Position numbers and translations under genes: made by a program
The notes under the pieces: generated by a model
Databases searched by the model: none
The model's input: only the letters and a program-made list of their open reading frames with translations
Told to the model about the DNA's origin: nothing
Shown here: piece by piece, positions 8,053 through 16,246 of the stretch
Numbering within the stretch: the stretch's first letter is position 1
Layout: the number at the start of each line of letters is the position of its first letter
Assembly (NCBI GenBank): GCA_021769295.1
Contig: JAETTD010000001.1
Coordinates: 1 to 64,000 of the forward strand
DNA from: Bacillota bacterium
GTDB lineage: Bacteria > Bacillota > Clostridia > Peptostreptococcales > Anaerovoracaceae
Reading direction: 5' to 3'
Length of the DNA: 64,000 nt

Positions 8053-9777
8053 CTATGCGAGATTCTTAGTCACTTCTTCTTCGAGAACTCTGTAGGCAAC
8101 CTTGCCTACCAGGGTTTTCGGCAGCATTTCTCTGAATTCGATAGACGAAGGCATAGCATACTTTGCAACATGTTTGCTGCAATATTCCAGCAGAATTTCT
8201 CTTGCCTCATCTTCCGATACTTTTACACCCGGTTTCAGTACCACAAACGCTGCAACTCTCTGCATTTTATAAGGGTCAGGTATTCCTATTACGCAGCTCA
8301 TGTGCACAAGCTCGTGAGCGTCCAAAATGTTCTCTATTCTTGAAGGGTATACATTGTATCCGCTGGTAATGATCATTCTCTTGATTCTCTGGCGGAAATA
8401 TATGAAACCTTCATCATCCATCATGCCAAGGTCGCCGGTATGTACCCATGTCATTCCGTCTTTGTGGCGGCGCAGCGTGTTGGCGGTTTCTTCCGGATTA
8501 TTTATATATTCCATCATGACGGTCGGGCCTGCAAGGCAGATTTCTCCCTCTTCGCCGTAAGGCACTTCTTCCTCCGTACCCGGCTTTACTATCTTGTAGA
8601 AGGTATCCGGGAATGGCAACCCGATGCTTCCCTCTTTGGCTTTATGGGAAGGCGTCAGACAGCTTGCCGTTACACACTCGGTTGTTCCGTATCCCTCTCT
8701 TACCGGAATGGTTGCGTTGTGGCTTGCAAGGAAAGCATCAAAACGCTTTTTCAATTCTATGGACAGAGAATCTCCGCCGCTGAAAACACCCTTTAAGCAC
8801 GACAGGTCCACACGGTCCAGACTCTTTATTCTGAGAAGAGCCTCATACAATGTAGGTACTCCCGCAATGAAATTAGGCTTGTGCTTCTTCAGAAGTTTTG
8901 CATAGCTTTGCGGATTGAATCTCGGAATGAGAAGACATCTGCCTCCGTTGGCAAGCATGGAATGTATGCACACTCCGAGGCCAAAGCCGTGGAAAATAGG
9001 CATCACCGCAAGCATCTTGTCGCCGGGCTTAAACATAGGATTGGTAGCGATAATCTGCTGTGAGAGGGCATTGAAATTCAAGTTTGAAAGCAGTATCCCC
9101 TTCATGGTTCCCGTCGTACCGCCGCTGTAAAGGATTACGGCAGGGTCTTCGCTTTTGCGAACCACATGGAAAGGGCCATGATAATTGTTGCCGTCAAAGA
9201 GGAATTTTTCCCACCAAACGATTTCTGCATTTGCGGGAACTTTCTTGATTTTGCGGCCTTCGGCCAGATAGTATCCCTTTCTCTTTATCGGGCTTAAAGC
9301 GTCTTTTACGCTTGTAAGTATAAGGCTTCGCAGCTGTACGTTTGCTCTTATGTTTTCAAACTTGCCATAGAACTGGTCAAGAGTCAGGCAGACTACGCTG
9401 GCTGATTCTTTTAAGCAGAATTCTATCTCCTTTTCGCTGGAAAGGGGATGAATCATGTTGGCTATAGCTCCTATCTTATTGATAGCATAAAACATGATTA
9501 CAGCCTGAGGCGCATTGGGCATACAGATAGTAACACATTCGCCCTCCTTGACGCCGATGCCTGCAAGTGCTCTCGCGCATTTGTCTACTTTATGAATAAA
9601 GTCTTTATATCTCGTCTTGCTGCCCATAAAGTCATAGGCTATCAAATTAGGATAATTTACGGATATTTCCGCTATCTTATCGTACATTGATCCCTGAAAA
9701 TAATCCAGATGAGCAGGTACTCCCCCAAGGTGCTTAATCCATGGTGCTTTAACATTCATATTGTTGTCATTATTCAT
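8053..9777 (-). CDS. Long-chain acyl-CoA ligase (AMP-forming)
   Basis: A 574-residue adenylate-forming enzyme of normal length that activates a carboxylic acid with ATP and transfers it to CoA. Visible core motifs: the P-loop YSGGTTGTMKG (217-227), GYGTTE (about 363), VHTGDLG (about 445), the hinge region RQRIKRMIITSGYNVYP, and the C-terminal catalytic lysine in LPKTLVGK (Lys559). Similarity is to fatty acyl-CoA synthetases; chain length is not predictable. Its start overlaps the end of the acyltransferase-like gene by 8 bp, so the pair is co-translated and probably acts on the same acyl group. Confidence 0.88.
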   Translation of the reverse strand: MNNDNNMNVKAPWIKHLGGVPAHLDYFQGSMYDKIAEISVNYPNLIAYDFMGSKTRYKDFIHKVDKCARALAGIGVKEGECVTICMPNAPQAVIMFYAINKIGAIANMIHPLSSEKEIEFCLKESASVVCLTLDQFYGKFENIRANVQLRSLILTSVKDALSPIKRKGYYLAEGRKIKKVPANAEIVWWEKFLFDGNNYHGPFHVVRKSEDPAVILYSGGTTGTMKGILLSNLNFNALSQQIIATNPMFKPGDKMLAVMPIFHGFGLGVCIHSMLANGGRCLLIPRFNPQSYAKLLKKHKPNFIAGVPTLYEALLRIKSLDRVDLSCLKGVFSGGDSLSIELKKRFDAFLASHNATIPVREGYGTTECVTASCLTPSHKAKEGSIGLPFPDTFYKIVKPGTEEEVPYGEEGEICLAGPTVMMEYINNPEETANTLRRHKDGMTWVHTGDLGMMDDEGFIYFRQRIKRMIITSGYNVYPSRIENILDAHELVHMSCVIGIPDPYKMQRVAAFVVLKPGVKVSEDEAREILLEYCSKHVAKYAMPSSIEFREMLPKTLVGKVAYRVLEEEVTKNLA

Positions 9778-10645
9778 AATCTACTTCCTCCCCTGCCGGA
9801 AGTTCCAAAAGCTCAGGATTTTGTAACAAGTGCTTAAGTAACTTTACCGTCTTTGAATAGTAATAACCGTCTGCAATTCTTTCATCAAGTGTAAGACCCA
9901 CATCCAAGGTCTCCTTCATCTTCATATTTCCCTCGTCATCATACACAGGCGTAAGCTTCTTCTGCCCGAGCACCACAAAAATGGAATTGGTTCCCCAGTT
10001 TTCAAGATGATGATATCCCGATTTGAGCCCTATGGAGCCCAGATTGGTAATCATACATGATGCGTGATTGGGGTCCGTCTTTATCAGGCTGTCAGGCACT
10101 ATGCCGTAAAAATCAAGTTTATGAAGTATCCATACCACAAACCGAAGTACAAACCTCGGCAGCTTTGTCAGCATGTCCATGCCCGCAGTGGAGTTGTCAA
10201 GGGCTTCGCCTCGGCAACTGTTGACCTCGCCGTATACTTTGTCTTTAACCGTATCTATGGTTGAATTTTCATCAAATTTTATGAATGCGAGAGCTTCGCC
10301 TCCCTCGTCATGAAACTTTTTCTTTACCACGAAAGCAAGGGCAAGAAACTTCCTCTGATATGTTCTGTATCCCTTTATGAATCTGTTCATCTTAGGCCTT
10401 AAGGTCAGTGTCTTGACTATGGCCGCAAGTATTACATGAAACAGTTTATAAGGTTCTTCCGGATTGTCCTTGTTTTTTTCTTCCAGATATTTGTTTATAT
10501 TTTCCAGATCTATTCTTTCACTTATAAAAGCCTCGTTGTCCGACCTGTTTCGATAAAGATAAGGAACAAACGCATGCATTGGGTCCGTTTCCCTTATCAA
10601 AGTTCCGTCTTTTCTGTCGCCTCTTCTCCGTCTCGTATTTTCCAT
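9770..10645 (-). CDS. CAT/E2-like acyltransferase homologue lacking the usual catalytic His
   Basis: A 291-residue cytoplasmic protein resembling the catalytic domain of chloramphenicol acetyltransferases and 2-oxoacid dehydrogenase E2 enzymes. Family features include the SSxG-like TNLGSIGL segment, the hydrophobic strand SIFVVLG, and the C-terminal LTLDERIADGYYYSKTV (about 251-267), which corresponds to the E2 motif DHRxxDG. The histidine that normally acts as general base is a glutamate here (Glu255), while Asp259-Gly260 are kept. It has no lipoyl domain. It lies directly upstream of, and overlaps, an acyl-CoA ligase gene. It may be a CoA-dependent acyltransferase with altered chemistry, or a binding protein. 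Confidence 0.7.
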   Translation of the reverse strand: MENTRRRRGDRKDGTLIRETDPMHAFVPYLYRNRSDNEAFISERIDLENINKYLEEKNKDNPEEPYKLFHVILAAIVKTLTLRPKMNRFIKGYRTYQRKFLALAFVVKKKFHDEGGEALAFIKFDENSTIDTVKDKVYGEVNSCRGEALDNSTAGMDMLTKLPRFVLRFVVWILHKLDFYGIVPDSLIKTDPNHASCMITNLGSIGLKSGYHHLENWGTNSIFVVLGQKKLTPVYDDEGNMKMKETLDVGLTLDERIADGYYYSKTVKLLKHLLQNPELLELPAGEEVDYE

Positions 10646-10661
10646 ATAATCTCTCTCCTAT

Positions 10662-10695
10662 ACTAAAACAAGGTATGCTTGTTGGCATACCTTGT
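10662..10695 (-). terminator. Terminator of the pot operon
   Basis: An 11-bp perfect stem (ACAAGGTATGC/GCATACCTTGT, 10668-10678 with 10685-10695) with a 6-nt loop is followed on the minus strand by TTTTAGTA. It lies about 80 bp beyond the potD stop and just before the ribosome-binding site of the acyltransferase-like gene, so it separates the two operons. Confidence 0.8.
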
Positions 10696-10772
10696 AATTT
10701 TATCACATTTTTTGTGGTTTTCAGACAACCTTCAAAAATCTTAACAGTTTTTTAGCACGAATGCAGGAAAAT

Positions 10773-11822
10773 TTAATCGGCCTTATACTTTTTCCAGTAT
10801 TTGCTGTACACTGCATCAACATCGCTTCCCAAGTTTCTGAGAGTTTCGCATTTTGCCAGCACATCTTCCGGCGGATTTAGCACAGGCTCATCAATCAAAT
10901 CTGCAATTTCCTTATTAGGAATGGCATAAGTTAGATATTCAAAATTGGTTTCAGCCACTTCCTTGCTAAGCATAAAGTTAATCCATGCTTCTGCGCCCTC
11001 CTTGTTTTTAGCCGTTTTAGGTATAGCCCAGCAGTCTGTCCAGACTTCCGTTCCCTCTTTCGGAATGACAAATTCCAGATTTTCATTGTATTCCTTGGAA
11101 TATATCACCTCGCCGGAAGTAATTACGGCCATAGCTGCTGAATCTCCTATCATTATTTCCCGCGCGCTGTCGTTGGCAAAGCTGTATGCCAGCGGTTTCT
11201 GTTCTATGAGGGCGTCAGTCATGGCGCTCAATTCACCTTCATCTGTGGTATTCATCGAATATCCCAGCTTTTTTGCGGCAATCATATATCCTTCACGCAT
11301 GGAATTAGGCATTACTATCTGGTCTTTATACTGCTCGTCCCACAGCACGTTCCACGAATCTATGGCTCCGTTTACCATGGTCTTGTTGTACATGATTCCG
11401 TAAGTTCCCCAGGTGTGAGGCAGAGAATGTTTCATGCCGGGGTCGAATTCTTCCATGAAAGGTTTTACGTTATCCATAACATTGTCTGCATTTGGCACGT
11501 TATCGTAATTGATTTCCGCAAGCAAATCCTCGCTTAAAAGCTTTTCTATCATATAGTCCGAAGCACATATCACATCGTAATCCGCCGTGTTGTTCTTTAC
11601 TACAGGATACATCTCTTCGTTAGTGTCAAATAGGTCCACAATTAGCTTATATCCCGTGGCTTCTTCAAAGTCCTGCTGAAGTTCGGGGTCAAAATAATCG
11701 CCGAAACAATACACATAAAGAGTTCCGTTTTCTCCTTCCGACTTCTTTCCACCGCAGCCTGTCAAAAGAGTGAGTGACATTGCCATTATCAGTATCAATA
11801 CCACCGCTTTAATTTTTTTCAT
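10773..11822 (-). CDS. potD: Spermidine/putrescine-binding lipoprotein PotD
   Basis: A 349-residue extracellular solute-binding protein. The signal ends in the lipobox LLTGCGGKK. The mature protein starts LYVYCFGDYFDPEL and contains DVICASDYMIEKL, LPHTWGTYGIMYN and ECWAIPKT-like DCWAIPKTAKN, a pattern characteristic of the PotD/PotF family. It captures polyamines and hands them to PotBC. It is the last gene of potA-potB-potC-potD, overlapping potC by 14 bp. AGGAGG lies before its ATG. Confidence 0.9.
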   Translation of the reverse strand: MKKIKAVVLILIMAMSLTLLTGCGGKKSEGENGTLYVYCFGDYFDPELQQDFEEATGYKLIVDLFDTNEEMYPVVKNNTADYDVICASDYMIEKLLSEDLLAEINYDNVPNADNVMDNVKPFMEEFDPGMKHSLPHTWGTYGIMYNKTMVNGAIDSWNVLWDEQYKDQIVMPNSMREGYMIAAKKLGYSMNTTDEGELSAMTDALIEQKPLAYSFANDSAREIMIGDSAAMAVITSGEVIYSKEYNENLEFVIPKEGTEVWTDCWAIPKTAKNKEGAEAWINFMLSKEVAETNFEYLTYAIPNKEIADLIDEPVLNPPEDVLAKCETLRNLGSDVDAVYSKYWKKYKAD

Positions 11823-12597
11823 GTCTCGTTTCCTCCTTTTTGTTGCTTATAACATTTACGATAATCAATACTATCAATACTGCCACAAAGATAATTGTGG
11901 ACAGAGCATAAAGCGTAGGCCTTATTCCTACCCTGACCTGGCTGTATATAAGGGTGGAAATGGTATTGATTCCGACGCCTCTTGTAAAGTGCGTTATTAC
12001 AAAATCATCTACCGACATGGTAAACGAAAGTAAAAATCCCGATATTATTCCGGGCATTATGTCCGGCAGCACAACCTTAAAAAACGCATAGGCAGGCGAA
12101 GCTCCAAGGTCCAAGGCTGCTTCATAAGTATGGTTTTCAAGCTGCCTGAATTTTGGCATGACCGACAAAATCACATACGGTATACAAAATGTTATGTGGG
12201 CAAACAGCACGGTGCCGTAATTGAGAGATATGCCGAACAGCAAAAATGACAGCATCAGCGAAATACCCGTAACTATGTCCGCATTCAGCAGTGGAATATT
12301 GTTTAATCCCATAAATACCGAACGGTGTTTTTCTTTCATCGCATTAAGACCTATGCACGCCGTCACGCCCACTATCGTAGCTACAGTGGCCGCCCAGAAG
12401 GCTATGGTCAGCGTATTGGTCAGCGCCTCCATTATTATTCGGTTTTCGAACATCTCTTTATACCATTTGAGGGAAAATCCCACCCACGCATTCATGGTCT
12501 TTCCCTCATTAAACGATAAGACCATTAAAGTAACTATGGGCATGTATAAAAACAATATTATTATGGCGAGGTAGATACCTTTAAACGTCTTTTTCAT
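11809..12597 (-). CDS. potC: Polyamine ABC transporter permease PotC
   Basis: A 262-residue inner-membrane permease with six predicted membrane helices. The cytoplasmic EAA loop is seen as YEAALDLGASPAYAFFKVVLP, the coupling helix that contacts the ATPase. The start IYLAIIILFLYMPIVTLMVLSF is typical of PotC. It overlaps potB by 4 bp (ATGA) and potD by 14 bp, indicating translational coupling through the operon. Confidence 0.9.
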   Translation of the reverse strand: MKKTFKGIYLAIIILFLYMPIVTLMVLSFNEGKTMNAWVGFSLKWYKEMFENRIIMEALTNTLTIAFWAATVATIVGVTACIGLNAMKEKHRSVFMGLNNIPLLNADIVTGISLMLSFLLFGISLNYGTVLFAHITFCIPYVILSVMPKFRQLENHTYEAALDLGASPAYAFFKVVLPDIMPGIISGFLLSFTMSVDDFVITHFTRGVGINTISTLIYSQVRVGIRPTLYALSTIIFVAVLIVLIIVNVISNKKEETRHEKN

Positions 12598-13406
12598 ATG
12601 ATATTTCCCTCCCCGTTCCTGTCAAATTTTTCTATGAAGGCCATGCTGATGACTATAAAAATCATCATGACCAGCGAAAGCCCCGCTCCCAGATTCCAGT
12701 TTGAACTTGCCGTAAACTCCTGTTCTATGATGTTTCCGATGAGGTTTACTTTTCCGCCTCCCAGCATGTTGGATACGGCAAAGGTGGTCAGTGAAGGCAC
12801 AAACACCATGGTGACTCCGCTGACGATTCCGGGTACGGAAAGGGGTATTATTATCTTTTGAAGTACCTGGCGGTACCCTGCGCCCAAATCGTAGGCAGCT
12901 TCGATGACATTTTTATCTATCTTTATAAGAGCGTTGTAAATCGGCAGTATCATAAAAGGCAGATAGTCGTATACCATACCTAATACCACCGCAGTAGGCG
13001 TATTTATAATATTCAGGTCCGGCAACCCTATCAGTCCCAGCACCTGATTTATTATTCCGTTTCTCTCAAGCAGCACCTGCCATGCCATGGTTCTCAAAAG
13101 GAAGTTCATCCACATAGGCAATATGAATATAAAGACCATAAAGCCCTTTTTACCCAGCTTGCTGTCTTTGAGTATAAGCCCGAGAGGAAAGGCTATGACA
13201 AGGCATATTACGGTGCTTATCAATGCAAGTCCGAGGGCGAGGAGCAAAGCCTCCATGTGCTCACCCGTTGTAATTGCCGTTATATTTTCGAGGGTAAAAG
13301 CTCCGCTTCTGTCGGTTATTCCGTAAAAGGTTATAACGCCGAGAGGAACTATGGTACCGCAAATTATAAACAGCAAAAATGGTCCGCTGAATATTTTTTT
13401 ACTCAT
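12594..13406 (-). CDS. potB: Polyamine ABC transporter permease PotB
   Basis: A 270-residue permease with six predicted helices and an EAA loop (IEAAYDLGAGYRQVLQKIIIP). It pairs with PotC to form the polyamine channel. The conserved PFLLFIICGTIVPLGVITFYGI N-terminus and the FILPMWMNFLLRTMAW segment fit PotB. It overlaps potA by 8 bp and potC by 4 bp. Confidence 0.9.
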   Translation of the reverse strand: MSKKIFSGPFLLFIICGTIVPLGVITFYGITDRSGAFTLENITAITTGEHMEALLLALGLALISTVICLVIAFPLGLILKDSKLGKKGFMVFIFILPMWMNFLLRTMAWQVLLERNGIINQVLGLIGLPDLNIINTPTAVVLGMVYDYLPFMILPIYNALIKIDKNVIEAAYDLGAGYRQVLQKIIIPLSVPGIVSGVTMVFVPSLTTFAVSNMLGGGKVNLIGNIIEQEFTASSNWNLGAGLSLVMMIFIVISMAFIEKFDRNGEGNII

Positions 13407-14466
13407 CTAACGCCAACGCCTCCTCATCTTCTGACTGAGGTTTGTTCATTATCTGAATGTTTTCGGGAGCGACGTCAATGGAAACCGCTGTTCCCACCGG
13501 ATAGCTCACCGTGTTTTGGGCAAGCCACTCGAAGCCGCCTGCTTCTATACACATTTCATAATGAACTCCTATAAAGACATTTGACGTTACAACACCGTCC
13601 AGTATACCGCTGCCCGGTTTTCCTATTATAATGTCCTCAGGCCTTATAACTACGTCTACCGGTTTTTTCTTTCCGAAGCCTTCGTCTATACACGGAAAAA
13701 CCTGTCCGCAGATTTTAACCATGCGGTCTTCCATCATAATTCCGTCTATTATATTGCTGTCACCGATAAAGGCTGCAACGAAGGCATTTTCCGGCTCGTT
13801 ATATATTTCTTCAGGTGTCCCCATCTGCTGTATATAACCCTGGTTCATGACTACAACCTTATCCGACATTGTTAGCGCCTCTTCCTGGTCATGGGTGACA
13901 TAAAGGAAGGTGATTCCGAGCTCGTTTTTAAGCCTGATAAGCTCATACTGCATCTCCTGCCTCAGCTTAAGGTCGAGAGCTCCCAGAGGTTCGTCGAGAA
14001 GCAGAACTCTCGGCTCATTTACTATGGCCCTTGCAATGGCGATTCGCTGCTGCTGTCCTCCCGAAAGGGAATCGACGGAGCGCTTCTCATATCCGTTCAG
14101 GTTTACCAACTTTAGAGCATATTTTACCTTGTCTTTTATGTATTCCTTGCTCTTTCCGCTTATTTTAAGTCCGAAAGCGATGTTATCCGCAATGTTCATA
14201 TTGGGAAAGAGGGCATATTTCTGAAATACGGTATTTATCTGGCGTTTATTGGGAGCAAGATTCGTTATATCCTGTCCCTGAAACAGAACCTTACCCGTAT
14301 CCGGCGTTTCAAAACCGCCCAGAATTCTCAGCGTTGTGGTTTTGCCGCATCCCGAGGGTCCGAGGAGCGTAATAAATTCGTTTTCTTTAATCTTAAGATT
14401 AAATTCATCCAGCACGGTCTCACCCTCAAATGATTTTGAAATGTCCAAGAGTTCAATTAAAGCCAT
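13399..14466 (-). CDS. potA: Polyamine ABC transporter ATPase PotA
   Basis: A 355-residue ATPase. Walker A GPSGCGKTT, the Q-loop, signature LSGGQQQRIAIARA and Walker B RVLLLDEPLGALD are intact, and the D-loop is followed by the switch YVTHDQEEA. A C-terminal TOBE-type regulatory domain (about 240-340) includes the FIGVHYEMCIEAGG segment. It powers uptake of spermidine/putrescine. It is separated by only 8 bp from the upstream XRE-cupin regulator gene, with which it probably shares a transcript. Confidence 0.92.
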   Translation of the reverse strand: MALIELLDISKSFEGETVLDEFNLKIKENEFITLLGPSGCGKTTTLRILGGFETPDTGKVLFQGQDITNLAPNKRQINTVFQKYALFPNMNIADNIAFGLKISGKSKEYIKDKVKYALKLVNLNGYEKRSVDSLSGGQQQRIAIARAIVNEPRVLLLDEPLGALDLKLRQEMQYELIRLKNELGITFLYVTHDQEEALTMSDKVVVMNQGYIQQMGTPEEIYNEPENAFVAAFIGDSNIIDGIMMEDRMVKICGQVFPCIDEGFGKKKPVDVVIRPEDIIIGKPGSGILDGVVTSNVFIGVHYEMCIEAGGFEWLAQNTVSYPVGTAVSIDVAPENIQIMNKPQSEDEEALALDE

Positions 14467-14474
14467 TCCTCATG

Positions 14475-15011
14475 TCAGAAACTCGGTGGTGCGCTCACCC
14501 ACAGAATTTCCGCTCCTTTCTTTGATGTAATATAATGTTTCTTGTCAGGAGTGTAATAAAATGCCTCTCCCGCTTTCGCCCTGTGTTTATCTTTTCCTAT
14601 TATTACGGTTATTTCTCCCTTTAGTACATATCCGAATTCTTCACCCTCATGGGGATTATCGGGATAGGTCTCTCCCCCTGCTTTAAGGGTAAGCCTTATG
14701 GGTTCCATAATGTTTTTCTGGGCGTTGGGAACTATCCACTCTGTTTTGTTTTTCAGTTCCTCATCAATCTTTTCAAAATAGTCTTCATCCTTAAAAACTA
14801 TCTGCGCCTGGGTCGCCTCCTGCGAGAAGAACTCGTTTATGGTCATTCCGAGGCACTGCAGTATATCTTCAAGCGTTGATATGGACGGTGACGTCAAATC
14901 GTTTTCGAGCTGAGAAATAAACCCTTTGGAGAGCTCGCTTCTATCCGCCAGTTCCTCCTGGGTCAGCCCGTTTAATATGCGTATTTCTCTTATTTTGCCC
15001 CCTATGTCCAT
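14475..15011 (-). CDS. XRE-family regulator with cupin domain (polyamine-responsive type)
   Basis: A 178-residue regulator. Residues 1-60 are a helix-turn-helix (LTQEELADRSELSKGFISQLE, broken by the turn). Residues about 105-175 form a cupin barrel with PDNPHEGEEFGYVLKGEI and GEAFYYTPDKKHYI, positions where a small ligand or metal binds. Clostridial relatives of this XRE-cupin (PuuR-like) architecture commonly lead pot operons, and here it is the first gene before potABCD, so polyamine control is a reasonable inference. AAGGAG precedes the ATG. A candidate operator lies 42-62 bp upstream. Confidence 0.85.
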   Translation of the reverse strand: MDIGGKIREIRILNGLTQEELADRSELSKGFISQLENDLTSPSISTLEDILQCLGMTINEFFSQEATQAQIVFKDEDYFEKIDEELKNKTEWIVPNAQKNIMEPIRLTLKAGGETYPDNPHEGEEFGYVLKGEITVIIGKDKHRAKAGEAFYYTPDKKHYITSKKGAEILWVSAPPSF

Positions 15012-15052
15012 GTCAACGCTCCTTAATGATTCGTTTTGTTATAATAAACCAA

Positions 15053-15073
15053 AAGTTTAGAAATACTAAACTT
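15053..15073. promoter_or_regulatory. Candidate operator of the XRE-cupin/pot operon
   Basis: A perfect 8-bp inverted repeat, AAGTTTAG-N5-CTAAACTT, lies in the divergent region between the XRE-cupin regulator and the AEC transporter. On the minus strand it sits just upstream of a TATTATAAC sequence that could be the -10 region of the regulator operon. Spacing and symmetry fit a dimeric HTH regulator; autoregulation is inferred. Confidence 0.55.
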
Positions 15074-15178
15074 CCACACATATAAAATTATATATTAAAA
15101 CCTGTCAATGTCAATAGATTTTAAAAGATTTATGCCAAATAATAAAAAGTAGATAGTGACTTTTTAAAACTTCAATGT

Positions 15179-15184
15179 TATAAT
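15179..15184 (+). promoter_or_regulatory. -10 box immediately before the AEC transporter start
   Basis: A consensus TATAAT ends 6 nt before the ATG at 15191, and no Shine-Dalgarno sequence is visible. If this hexamer is used, transcription would begin at or next to the A of the start codon, giving a leaderless mRNA. The -35 region (near 15155-15162, AGTGAC) is a poor match. Confidence 0.45.
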
Positions 15185-15190
15185 GGCTCC

Positions 15191-16141
15191 ATGGCTATAA
15201 TAATATCTAAAATCGCAGCAATATTTTTAATAATGGCGGTCGGTTTCGGAATAAACAAAACCGGCGTAATTCCAAGCAATGCTACCAAGTATTTTGTGGA
15301 TTTGCTCCTCATGGTAACCACTCCGTGCATGATTCTGTGTTCGGTAACGTCCAAGGAGTTCAACCCCGATGTGGCTACGTCCACCGTGCAGGTTTTCATA
15401 TGCGGAATCCTGTTTTTTGCGGGCTCTTTTGTGCTCGGCTATTTTTTATGCAAAAAAATATTAAAGGTCAGCCCGGCCGACGACCTGGGAGTGTACATAA
15501 TGGCATTTTCCACGGTAAATAACGGCTTTATGGGATTTCCCATTACACAGGCAATATTCGGCAGCGACATCCTCTATCTGATGATTCTGCACAATATCTG
15601 CCTTACTTTATATATGTATTCTGCCGGACCTTTTATCCTCAACATGAATTCGGGAAAAGGAAGTTTCGACTTAAAGAGGCTGCTTAAAACCTTCTGCAAC
15701 CCGTCAACCATACTTTCAATCGTAAGCATAATCATGCTTTTTGCCGGACTGCATCTGCCGGCTCTCTTGTTTGACAGTGTGGAACTCATAGGCGACATCA
15801 CGGTACCGCTTTCAATGCTCGTGGTAGGCATGCAGCTTGGGGACAGCAATATAGGAAGAATCATAAAGAACAAGGCGCTTTTGGCTACATCTCTTTTAAA
15901 GATGCTGCTGGTCCCTCTGCTGGTATTCTTAATCGTAAATTGGCTTCCTATTGCAACCGATGTTAAGGTAGCTGTAATATTTGCGGCGGCTTTTCCTACT
16001 GCTGTTGTCACTTCGGCCCTCGCCCTCATGGAGAAGAAAAACTCTCTCCTTGCTGCCGAAATCATCGCATTAACGACACTGATTTCTGTGGTAATCATCC
16101 CTGTAGCGGCGCTGTTTTTAACAGGCTATTATGGGTTGTGA
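15191..16141 (+). CDS. AEC (auxin efflux carrier-type) family transporter
   Basis: A 316-residue membrane protein with about ten predicted helices. AEC/PIN-like features include the N-terminal FLIMAVGFGINKTGVI, the NNGFMGFPI motif (about 115) and VVGMQLGDSN in the second half. Family members move organic anions or amino acids; the substrate is unknown. It diverges from the XRE-cupin/pot operon. There is no ribosome-binding site, and a TATAAT sits 6 nt before the ATG. It ends at a terminator shared with the GH25 gene. Confidence 0.82.
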   Translation: MAIIISKIAAIFLIMAVGFGINKTGVIPSNATKYFVDLLLMVTTPCMILCSVTSKEFNPDVATSTVQVFICGILFFAGSFVLGYFLCKKILKVSPADDLGVYIMAFSTVNNGFMGFPITQAIFGSDILYLMILHNICLTLYMYSAGPFILNMNSGKGSFDLKRLLKTFCNPSTILSIVSIIMLFAGLHLPALLFDSVELIGDITVPLSMLVVGMQLGDSNIGRIIKNKALLATSLLKMLLVPLLVFLIVNWLPIATDVKVAVIFAAAFPTAVVTSALALMEKKNSLLAAEIIALTTLISVVIIPVAALFLTGYYGL

Positions 16142-16194
16142 GGTTGGAGAATAATACAAAGCAATTTAATTCATCAGATAAATGAGTATTTTAA

Positions 16195-16226
16195 AAAGCG
16201 ACGGGCAGATGCCCGTCGCTTTCTTT
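16195..16226. terminator. Bidirectional intrinsic terminator
   Basis: A stem AAAGCGACGGGC/GCCCGTCGCTTT with an AGAT loop (centre about 16209) is flanked by A-rich sequence on the left and T-rich sequence on the right. It lies between the convergent AEC transporter and GH25 genes and can serve both. Confidence 0.85.
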
Positions 16227-16246
16227 TACTTATGGAATACTCCGAC

